Shown here one piece after another: positions 18,992 to 25,372 of a stretch of DNA of 64,000 nucleotides. Source of the stretch: Desulfuromonas versatilis. GTDB lineage: Bacteria > Desulfobacterota > Desulfuromonadia > Desulfuromonadales > NIT-T3. The DNA is taken from contig NZ_AP024355.1 in the NCBI RefSeq assembly GCF_019704135.1, positions 3,913,034 through 3,977,033 on the forward strand, given 5' to 3'. Each line of letters starts with the position of its first letter. The first letter of the stretch is position 1. A model generated the notes under the pieces. The model was not told where the DNA came from and did not search any database. It saw only the letters and a list, made by a program, of their open reading frames with translations. The translations under genes and the position numbers were made by a program.

Positions 18992-19100
18992 GGGCGAACC
19001 TATGTATTCGCCCTGGCAGGTTTAGACACGCCTCCTGGTAGGTAAGCAGGTCCCGGGCAGACACCCAAACCCAGGGCAGACACGCAGGTCTGCCCCTACG
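18989..19100. repeat. TAGGGG...CCCCTA-ended intergenic repeat, copy 2
   Basis: Starts TAGGGGCGAACC and ends GGTCTGCCCCTACG, with internal short repeats GGGCAGACAC (twice) and GTATTCGCCC. Same end structure as the element at 15628, but the interior differs. The left end supplies the trkH stop codon. Confidence 0.7.
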
Positions 19101-19137
19101 GTTGGCGGGCGGGCAGTGCGAATTGGGTGAAGGTATA

Positions 19138-20016
19138 ATGGGGGATATGAACCGACTCCTGCCCCCTCTCGCGCTGGCGTTCGCCCTGCTGATCCTCGGC
19201 ACCGCAGCGTTGGCCCCACAACCTGCCCTGGCCGCCATGGACCATCAGTTCGTCTTTTTTCCCGAAGCCCACCTGGTCGCCACCCCGGCCCTCTACGACC
19301 TGCCCTTCGAGGAGGTTTTCTACCCCACGGCCGACGGCGAAACGATCCACGGCTGGCTGGTCCCGGGTGACCCCGAAAGGCCGCTGGTGCTGTTCTGCCA
19401 CGGCAACGCCGGCAACATCTCCCACCGGCTGGACAATCTTCGCCTGTTTCACCGCCTGCTCGGCCTTTCGGTGTTCATCTTCGACTACCGGGGTTACGGC
19501 AAAAGCAGCGGCAAGGCCAGCGAGGAGGGAACCTACGCCGACGCCCGCGGGGCCCTGGCCTGGCTGCAGCAGCGCGGCTGGCAGCCGCAGCGGATGATCT
19601 ACTTCGGCCGCTCCCTCGGCGCCGGGGTCGCCGTGCAGCTCGCCCTGGAGCAGCCCCCGGGGGCGCTGGTGCTCGAGACCCCCTTCCCCTCCATCGCCGC
19701 CATGGGCTGGCGCCACAACCCCATCCTCTACCTGCTGCTCGGCTGGGCCCTCGACGCCCGCTACGACAGCTTCAACAAGCTGGCCAGAATCCACGTCCCC
19801 CTGTTGATGTTCCAGGGCGACCGCGACCACATCGTCCCCGAAAAAATGGCCCGCGGCCTGTTCGAGAGAGCCAATCAGCCCAAGACCTTCCACCTGATCC
19901 GCGGCGCCGGCCACAACGACACCTACGAGGCCGGCGGCGAGGCCTACTGGCAGCAGTGGCGGGAATTTCTCCAGCGGCATTTTCCCCCTCCCGAAAAACA
20001 GCAAGGGGAAGGCTGA
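19138..20016 (+). CDS. Exported or membrane-anchored alpha/beta hydrolase (BEM46/YfhR-like)
   Basis: A 292-residue serine hydrolase-fold protein. The ATG at 19138 (GAAGG 4 bases upstream) gives MGDMNRLLPP followed by a hydrophobic stretch ending AALAA, a signal peptide or anchor; the ATG at 19147 is an alternative. Then come VLFCHGNAGNIS (oxyanion region), FDYRGYGKS, the nucleophile elbow FGRSLGAG, Asp in FQGDRDHIVP and His in GAGHNDTYE, giving a complete Ser-Asp-His triad. Substrate unknown; esterase or thioesterase roles are typical for the group. Monocistronic: a strong hairpin overlaps its stop codon. Confidence 0.88.
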   Translation: MGDMNRLLPPLALAFALLILGTAALAPQPALAAMDHQFVFFPEAHLVATPALYDLPFEEVFYPTADGETIHGWLVPGDPERPLVLFCHGNAGNISHRLDNLRLFHRLLGLSVFIFDYRGYGKSSGKASEEGTYADARGALAWLQQRGWQPQRMIYFGRSLGAGVAVQLALEQPPGALVLETPFPSIAAMGWRHNPILYLLLGWALDARYDSFNKLARIHVPLLMFQGDRDHIVPEKMARGLFERANQPKTFHLIRGAGHNDTYEAGGEAYWQQWREFLQRHFPPPEKQQGEG

Positions 20017-20030
20017 GCGCCTTCCCCTTG
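20002..20030 (+). terminator. Hairpin overlapping the hydrolase stop codon
   Basis: CAAGGGGAAGGC (20002-20013) pairs perfectly with GCCTTCCCCTTG (20019-20030) around loop TGAGC, which holds the stop TGA. Only a weak T run follows, so termination efficiency is uncertain. Confidence 0.65.
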
Positions 20031-20067
20031 TTGTCGGAGAGAAGAGAGAGTCTATGTGATGGGGGGA

Positions 20068-20175
20068 TTACCCCTTTTTGACGAAGTTGGTCTGCTCGTT
20101 ACAGGTGGGGCATTTCTTGGGCTTGCAGCGCCCTTCCTTCTCATGACCGCACTTTTCGCAATTCCAGGTAGCCAT
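20068..20175 (-). CDS. RCKP-type rubredoxin-like protein, 35 aa
   Basis: A tiny protein, MATWNCEKCGHEKEGRCKP then KKCPTCNEQTNFVKKG. Two CxxC knuckles (CEKC and CPTC) would bind one iron or zinc atom as in rubredoxin, and the central RCKP signature places it in the RCKP-type rubredoxin-like domain group known from Geobacter-type bacteria. Strong Shine-Dalgarno AAAGGAGA 7 bases upstream and a good promoter (20213-20255). Likely a small electron carrier or metal-site accessory protein; partner unknown. Confidence 0.85.
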   Translation of the reverse strand: MATWNCEKCGHEKEGRCKPKKCPTCNEQTNFVKKG

Positions 20176-20212
20176 TGGCCAAGTCTCCTTTCGCGCTCGG
20201 GTTTAATTTAAT

Positions 20213-20255
20213 ACCAAATTGGTCCTTATTTTAGCGGAGCGGTTAGAGATGTCAA
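20213..20255 (-). promoter_or_regulatory. Promoter and palindromic operator of the RCKP rubredoxin-like gene
   Basis: On the minus strand, TTGACA (20250-20255) and TAAAAT (20228-20233) are separated by 16 bases. An 11-base palindrome ACCAATTTGGT (20213-20223) sits at the predicted transcription start, a position where a bound repressor would block initiation. Confidence 0.7.
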
Positions 20256-20272
20256 CTCTTAAATGAACGAAA

Positions 20273-20425
20273 TTATCTGTTGACGCCGAGGGAGACCACG
20301 GCCACTGTGTCGATAGATTTTTCGAAATCGGCCATCTGTGGTTGGCTGACCGCGCAACCTGAAAAAAAGAACACGCCCCCCGCAAAAAGAGATAACCACA
20401 GTTTCGACAGGTCATGCCCTCCCAT
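20273..20425 (-). CDS. Very small lipoprotein, 50 aa (possible 5' remnant of a longer gene)
   Basis: The frame reads MGGHDLSKLWLSLFAGG followed by VFFFSGCAVSQPQ and ends IDTVAVVSLGVNR. The hydrophobic stretch and FSGC form a plausible type II signal peptide, leaving a mature lipoprotein of only about 27 residues. The mature part ends abruptly in a beta-strand-like VAVVSL, so this may be the surviving start of a longer lipoprotein; no continuation is seen in other frames before the RCKP promoter. It lies downstream of a terminator on the same strand, and no clear promoter or ribosome site is seen. Confidence 0.5.
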   Translation of the reverse strand: MGGHDLSKLWLSLFAGGVFFFSGCAVSQPQMADFEKSIDTVAVVSLGVNR

Positions 20426-20451
20426 TTTCACTCAAGTTGAAGGTGCGGAAG

Positions 20452-20492
20452 TTAAAACAGGGGGCAAACCATTTCATGGATTGCCCCCTGTT
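20452..20492 (-). terminator. Rho-independent terminator of the large lipoprotein gene
   Basis: AACAGGGGGCAA (20456-20467) pairs perfectly with TTGCCCCCTGTT (20481-20492). On the minus strand the stem is followed by TTTT (from AAAA at 20454-20457). Confidence 0.85.
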
Positions 20493-20503
20493 CAAGCCAA
20501 AGG

Positions 20504-22249
20504 TCAATTAAGCGAAGTGTTGCTGATCTGATTAATTATCGTCAGGTTCCGAGTGCTGCCATCCACTTCCAGGACATTCCACCAAAGACCTGAGCCCGTA
20601 GTGGGGATATCAAGTTCTTCAACTAGCCCAAGGTTGTCAAAGATGGACACCTTGGCCTGGGAGTTGACAATATCGGGGCTGCCGCTGAAGTTGTGAACGG
20701 AGTATTTGTAGGTCCCCGGGAAGAATTCCTTAACGGTTATGGTTTCGGGACCAAACCCTGAGGTATCGTCTACGTCCAGGCCCACGAACGGGGAAACCTC
20801 GGGATCCAGCTGGTTGCCGAAATAAATGTGATGCGAAAGCCCCTCGATCGAAGGCGTCACCATGTGGCTGTCCAGGTCCCTCGGTGATTCCCCCCAGGTA
20901 AGGACGAACCGCATGTCTCCCCGGTTGGTGATGGCCTCCCCCCCGACGCTTGAAGAACTGATGTTGTACATGTTGCCGTCCCACTGGCCGCCTGTGTTGC
21001 TGACCTCCAGGTAATACCATCCCGCCGTGGCGTTGGTGGCTCCCACCGCCTCGGTGTTGCCCGTACCGGTGGACTGGTCGATGAGGGTCTGGTCGGGCCC
21101 GTAGAGGTTGAGATCGATATTACCCTTGGCATTTAGGAAGCTAACCTCGACATTCAGACTGTCACCGGGGTTCAGGTAATAACGGTAGAAGTCAGGGTTC
21201 TGCTGGTAGACAACCAGATTGTTTTCCGAGGTTGTGCGGAGGGTCTTGGCCGCCGCCAACGAGTTATTGTCTTCGTATTGGTCATCCCAACTCAAGGGGA
21301 GAATCTTGATATCGACGTCATACAGGAAATCGTTGCCTACCGAATCCCAATTTTCAATGACCACCCATATCTCGGTATTTTCGGTGATGTTGTCCCCGTA
21401 GAGGGATGCTGAGCTAACACTTGCCAATTCATTCAAAAGCATCCCGATTATGGCAGATGAGCTTTCGTTGATAACCATCCCAAAAGCCGACCATCCGTCG
21501 GTAGGAAAGGGAATGCCGGCAGTTATATAGTTCAGGGCAAGGGAGATGGTGGCGCTTTTTCCACTGTAATAGGCCGACATGTAATCTGCCAATTCACCAA
21601 CGGTTGAGCGAAACACCCCATAGCCCGGGGAAACACTGGCAGCGTTGGTGATGTGGTACCTGTTCATCTGGTAGACATCGGTGATGTAATCAAGTTCGGC
21701 CAAGGTAATGGATACCACGGTAATTAAAAGCAGCGTACCGGTCAGCAGCACCTGAGGCTGCACCCGATAGGGGGCTCCGCCGGTTGACTGAACCGAAGCC
21801 GTGGTCGGGGATGTGGGGTCGCCCTGGTACATGGTCGGCGCCCATTGTCCGGAGGGATCGGAGGTCACCACCTTGAGCATCCCCTGATGCGCCATCCACT
21901 GGACATTGATGTTGGGCAGAACCTGGCCGGTAACTTCATCGACGACCTTCACCGTGATGTCATCGCGAAGCTGAGTGCTTGAAATCACCGCTGTGCCATC
22001 ACTTTCGGTCGGAGAGACCCCAGCTTCGCCAACATAGTTGGAAAGGGTCATGGCTCCGCCATCTGCCATTCCATCTCCGGGAAGAGTGAAGGGTTCGTTG
22101 TTCCCAAGCTCATTCGAGGTTGCTGGTTGGTCGTGTCCTCCACCTCCTCCCGAGCATCCAACAAGCGGAAGCACGCTGAATGAAACAAAAAAGTAGAGAA
22201 CGGTAACGGAAATCCAGCGCAAGCAACCCTTTTTTTTCATCATTTTCAT
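20504..22249 (-). CDS. Large lipoprotein with pre-peptidase C-terminal (PPC)-like and YfaP/DUF2135-like domains
   Basis: A 581-residue surface or periplasmic lipoprotein. The N-terminus MKMMKKKGCLRW, a hydrophobic core and the lipobox LVGCSGGGGG mark lipid attachment. Residues about 90-160 look like an Ig/carboxypeptidase-regulatory-like domain (TVKVVDEVTGQVLPN). A second hydrophobic stretch (about 167-187, VLLTGTLLLITVVSITLAEL) is unusual inside a lipoprotein. About 325-435 resembles a PPC domain (DDQYEDNNSLAAA, GNIDLNLYGP, GWYYLEVSN). About 445-560 resembles YfaP/DUF2135 (FVLTWGESPRDLDSHM, HNFSGSP). GGAGGTGG precedes clustered ATG codons, of which I keep the first. Visibly less GC-rich than its neighbours, suggesting transfer or relaxed composition. 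Role unknown. Confidence 0.8.
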   Translation of the reverse strand: MKMMKKKGCLRWISVTVLYFFVSFSVLPLVGCSGGGGGHDQPATSNELGNNEPFTLPGDGMADGGAMTLSNYVGEAGVSPTESDGTAVISSTQLRDDITVKVVDEVTGQVLPNINVQWMAHQGMLKVVTSDPSGQWAPTMYQGDPTSPTTASVQSTGGAPYRVQPQVLLTGTLLLITVVSITLAELDYITDVYQMNRYHITNAASVSPGYGVFRSTVGELADYMSAYYSGKSATISLALNYITAGIPFPTDGWSAFGMVINESSSAIIGMLLNELASVSSASLYGDNITENTEIWVVIENWDSVGNDFLYDVDIKILPLSWDDQYEDNNSLAAAKTLRTTSENNLVVYQQNPDFYRYYLNPGDSLNVEVSFLNAKGNIDLNLYGPDQTLIDQSTGTGNTEAVGATNATAGWYYLEVSNTGGQWDGNMYNISSSSVGGEAITNRGDMRFVLTWGESPRDLDSHMVTPSIEGLSHHIYFGNQLDPEVSPFVGLDVDDTSGFGPETITVKEFFPGTYKYSVHNFSGSPDIVNSQAKVSIFDNLGLVEELDIPTTGSGLWWNVLEVDGSTRNLTIINQISNTSLN

Positions 22250-22469
22250 TTTCCACCTCCATTTTTTGGGCCAAATGGCCTTAATGACATCCCAATTGCG
22301 GCGGCACTCTTTGCACTCCTAAGCGCAAACTTTCAGTCTTGAATGGTCCAATTGTTTATTAGTTGCCGTAATTGTCCTAATTGCTCTGAGGTTGCTCATA
22401 TCGAAGAAGGTATTGAGACTCCGCATAACCCTATGGAAATGAAACACAAATAACAATCCGTACATACCC

Positions 22470-22500
22470 TGATTTTTCACCGGGAAAACCCTGAAAATCA
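22470..22500. promoter_or_regulatory. Near-palindromic element between lipoprotein and NarL-type regulator genes
   Basis: TGATTTTTCACCGGG and CCCTGAAAATCA form a near-perfect inverted repeat in an AT-rich 283-base gap. It could be an operator for the lipoprotein gene or a weak terminator for the regulator. I see no other gene in 22250-22532. Confidence 0.4.
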
Positions 22501-22532
22501 CCTGGCCGCGCCCCTCCCCCCCCCAACGCTTT

Positions 22533-23180
22533 TCACAGATCGATCAGGCCTTCCCGGATCGCGAATTTTATCAAGTCGGCGATACTGTTCAGGTTCAGCT
22601 TTTTCATGATGCTGGCACGGTGGGTTTCGATGGTTTTGGGGGCCAGGTGGAGTTCGTCGGCAATGTCCTTGCTGGTTTTTCCCTCGGCAACCAGGTGAAG
22701 AATCTCCTTTTCCCTGGCGCTGAGCAGATCCAGTCCGGCCACCGATTCCGCAGGCGTATGGTTCAGGTAGTCATCCACCACCAGGTCGGTGACGCTGGGG
22801 CTCAGGTACATTTTCCCCGCCATGACCACCTGGATCGCATGCACCAGCTCGGAAAAAGCACACTCCTTGGAGACGTACCCCCGCGCCCCGGCACGGAACA
22901 TCTCCATCACCCGTCTGCCGTCCGAAACCACCGAAAGCCCGATGACCCGCACCTTGGGGTTCTCCTGCACGATCTGCCTGGTGGCTTCGATGCCGTTGAG
23001 GGCCGGAATCATGATATCCATGATAATGACATCGGGGCTCAGATCTCTGGCCAGTTTGACGGCAGTACGGCCGTTGTTGGCCACGGCAAGGATCTTCATT
23101 TCTGTCTGGGAATCGAAGAAATGACGCATGCAGTCATGGAACACTTCATGATCTTCCACGTACAAAATGCCTATGCTCAA
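22533..23180 (-). CDS. NarL/FixJ-family response regulator (receiver + LuxR-type HTH)
   Basis: A 215-residue transcriptional regulator starting at TTG (GGGAG about 11 bases upstream; no closer ATG). Receiver domain residues 1-120: ILYVEDHEVF, phospho-acceptor Asp in VIIMDIMIP, Ser of LSVVS and Lys in GYVSKE. The C-terminal LuxR HTH is about 150-212: LSAREKEILHLVAEGKTSKDIADEL and KTIETHRASIMKKLN. No kinase gene is adjacent. The nearest candidate targets are the downstream lipoprotein gene, with its AT-rich palindrome-bearing upstream region, and the P-loop gene upstream. Confidence 0.93.
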   Translation of the reverse strand: MSIGILYVEDHEVFHDCMRHFFDSQTEMKILAVANNGRTAVKLARDLSPDVIIMDIMIPALNGIEATRQIVQENPKVRVIGLSVVSDGRRVMEMFRAGARGYVSKECAFSELVHAIQVVMAGKMYLSPSVTDLVVDDYLNHTPAESVAGLDLLSAREKEILHLVAEGKTSKDIADELHLAPKTIETHRASIMKKLNLNSIADLIKFAIREGLIDL

Positions 23181-23244
23181 GGGCGCCAGTTCTCCCGCCT
23201 AATAAACAACCCGACCAACTTCCCACCGACCACGGGCTTTCTTG

Positions 23245-23799
23245 TCAGTTTTTTACCATCGACCCAGAATCCACCCCAAGGTCCACACGGAGCATCCTGG
23301 AGCAACTGAGCTGGATTCGGTCGGTTGCCTCATTCACGTCCAACTCGTCCAGCGAACCGGTAAGGACAACCTGGCCTCCCGCCTGAATGCAGTAGGCCAC
23401 GAAACGAGCCAGAAACTCGAAGGCTTCCCGTTGGTTGTCGAGAACCTCGATGCCGTCAATAAGTACCGCCCAGACTCCGGAGGGAGGTTCATTGAGGAGC
23501 GCTTGTTTCCACACCTTGAGCAACTCACCGCCGGGCTCGAAAAAGGCAGCGGCAGGCAGAGGGAAGATTCTGGCAGTTGGGTGGCACCTGCGAAGCTCGC
23601 GATGAAAATAGTGCAGCAATCGGGTTTTTCCGCTGCCTTTCGGTCCCTGAATCAACAGCGGGTTGCCGATCCGGGCCGGCTTGAGGGCAACAACCTGAAC
23701 GGCTGCGAAGGCCGGAAGATTCGCCGGGGAACTGAGTAGCTGTTCAAGAAGCTGAGAGCAAAAAGGATGAATTTCCCGTTCTTCAGTCATAGTGAACAT
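23245..23799 (-). CDS. Small P-loop ATPase of unknown function (DnaA/Hda- or STAND-like fragment)
   Basis: A 184-residue protein with Walker A GPKGSGKT (about residues 52-59) and a Walker B-like VLIDGIEVL (about 116-124), followed by a sensor-like VVLTGSLDEL. The segment NPLLIQGPKGSGKTRLLHYF resembles the start of Hda/DnaA-like AAA+ modules, but the protein lacks a lid or DNA-binding domain. It also resembles the front of the MalT-like ATPase domain found nearby. Start at ATG 23799 after GGTGGGAC, with ATG 23790 as alternative. Located 64 bases upstream of the NarL-type regulator and possibly co-transcribed. Confidence 0.6.
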   Translation of the reverse strand: MFTMTEEREIHPFCSQLLEQLLSSPANLPAFAAVQVVALKPARIGNPLLIQGPKGSGKTRLLHYFHRELRRCHPTARIFPLPAAAFFEPGGELLKVWKQALLNEPPSGVWAVLIDGIEVLDNQREAFEFLARFVAYCIQAGGQVVLTGSLDELDVNEATDRIQLSCSRMLRVDLGVDSGSMVKN

Positions 23800-23952
23800 T
23801 GTCCCACCATTGCCAAAGGCATCCGATTTCAGGGTGGCGGGCTGGCGCCCAGCCTCGGCCTGTTCGGCTCCGAGATTTAATGATGGGAATATACGATTTG
23901 CCTGCTCACAAATTTCTTACAGCCGATGCCATGCAATATTATTTTTACCCAA

Positions 23953-23989
23953 TAAAAAAAACGGCCGCCCCGGGGATTCCGGGACGGCC
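23953..23989 (-). terminator. Rho-independent terminator of the fadL-like gene
   Basis: On the minus strand GGCCGTCCCGG / CCGGGGCGGCC forms the stem (23963-23989), followed by a run of eight T bases. The rest of 23800-24026 shows no gene. Confidence 0.9.
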
Positions 23990-24026
23990 TGGCTGGAAAA
24001 GGGCAGAATGCGAGGTTGGATGCTGC

Positions 24027-25286
24027 CTACAACAGCCGCCAGGTCAGGCTCAGCCCGACCATGTGGATCTCGGTTCGATAGGTGCCGTTGGCCGCGCCCC
24101 CTTCGGCGGCCCCGACGGCATTGTCCTTGTCGCGGTCCCGGTATTTCTGGAAGGCATAGCCCAGCTGCACCCGGTAGCGCTCCCGGTCCAGATCGACTCC
24201 GACGGACACCATCTGGGATTTCGCGGTGGGGATGGAGGGGTCGAAGGTCCGGTCCGGCGCGGGGGTGCCGTCGTAGAGATAGCCTGCCAGCAGCCCCAGG
24301 TCCTCGGACAGCTGGTAGCGCCCACCCAGGTGGTAGCCGAACACGTCCTTCCAGTCCCGTTCGGTGGTCGTGGACAGCCCGGAATCGAGGTCGATCCGCA
24401 GCCGCTCGAAGTCCGACCAATCCTCCCAGCGGGCCCCGACTTCCACCAGCAGCCGGGGTACCCCCTTGAATGCCAGCCCGGCCTGGGCCTGGCGGGGCAG
24501 GGTGATGCGGGTTTCGCCGTCGGTGTTCTGCAGCATGGCGCTGATGACGGGCGGCGTACCGGCAGGCAGCGAAAAGCGGGCCTCACCTTCGATATCGATG
24601 TCGATCTCGCTGCGGTAGTGCAGCCCCAACGCCAGGCTCTCCCCCAGATCAAGCAGCAGGCCGAGGTTGTAGCCGAGCCCTTCGCCGTCGCCGCGAAACC
24701 TCTGCTCCCCATCGGGCAGGGGCGAGAGCGCGAGCTTTTTCTTCAAGGTGGCGTCGAGCAGCAGCAGGTCGACCCCGCCGGCCAGAGAGAGCCCGGGCAG
24801 GGCCTGCCAGCAAACAACGGGGTTGATGTTGAAGGTGGTCAGCTCCGAGCTGGTGGCGATGTACCGGCCTTCCCAGTCCTCGTCCCAGCGGGTACCGAGC
24901 CCGAAGGGGGAGAAAACCCCCAGGCCCGCCGAGAGCCGGGGGTTGAAGCGATGGGTGACATACAGGGTGCTGGGAAAATGATTGTCCCCTTCCCCCTCGA
25001 AGGTGCTCCCCGAAAGGTCGCTTTCGAACTTGCGCGAGGCATGGATCAGCGTGGTGCCGGCCTGGAACTGGGTCCCGGGCAGCTTGCCGATCAGGGCCGG
25101 ATTGAAGAATATGGCCGAGGGGTCGTCGAGGTGGGCGACAACCGCATTGCCCTGGGCCAAAGCCCCGGCGCCCTGGGTATAGACCGCGTAGCCGGAGCCG
25201 AAGGCTGAGGTCCCCCAAAGGACCAGCGGGAGCAAAAAGGTGATGATTCGGCAAACGTTGCCCGGAAACTGCATTGACCAGTTCAT
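24027..25286 (-). CDS. FadL/TodX/OmpP1-family outer-membrane channel for hydrophobic substrates
   Basis: A 419-residue outer-membrane beta-barrel. After a signal peptide (hydrophobic FLLPLVLWGTSAFG) the mature N-terminus SGYAVYTQGAGALAQGNAVVAHLDDPSAIFFNPAL matches the FadL hatch region, whose NPA segment is the family hallmark. Alternating hydrophobic strands follow, ending VGLSLTWRLL. Imports long-chain fatty acids, hydrocarbons or aromatic compounds. The start codon is about 30 bases after an intrinsic terminator that ends the upstream MalT-like regulator gene, with GGAGGG 11 bases before the ATG; no independent promoter is visible, which points to readthrough or attenuation control. Confidence 0.92.
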   Translation of the reverse strand: MNWSMQFPGNVCRIITFLLPLVLWGTSAFGSGYAVYTQGAGALAQGNAVVAHLDDPSAIFFNPALIGKLPGTQFQAGTTLIHASRKFESDLSGSTFEGEGDNHFPSTLYVTHRFNPRLSAGLGVFSPFGLGTRWDEDWEGRYIATSSELTTFNINPVVCWQALPGLSLAGGVDLLLLDATLKKKLALSPLPDGEQRFRGDGEGLGYNLGLLLDLGESLALGLHYRSEIDIDIEGEARFSLPAGTPPVISAMLQNTDGETRITLPRQAQAGLAFKGVPRLLVEVGARWEDWSDFERLRIDLDSGLSTTTERDWKDVFGYHLGGRYQLSEDLGLLAGYLYDGTPAPDRTFDPSIPTAKSQMVSVGVDLDRERYRVQLGYAFQKYRDRDKDNAVGAAEGGAANGTYRTEIHMVGLSLTWRLL

Positions 25287-25314
25287 GAAAAAAGCGACCC
25301 TCCAGTTGTATTAA

Positions 25315-25349
25315 ATAAAAAAAGAAGGCCGGGATGATTCCACCCCGGC
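25315..25349 (-). terminator. Intrinsic terminator between MalT-like regulator and fadL-like genes
   Basis: On the minus strand GCCGGGGTG / CATCCCGGC (one G-U pair, loop GAAT) is followed by CTTCTTTTTTT. It lies just upstream of the FadL ribosome-binding site. Confidence 0.8.
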
Positions 25350-25372
25350 GCGAATGCACCCGACAAAACCGC

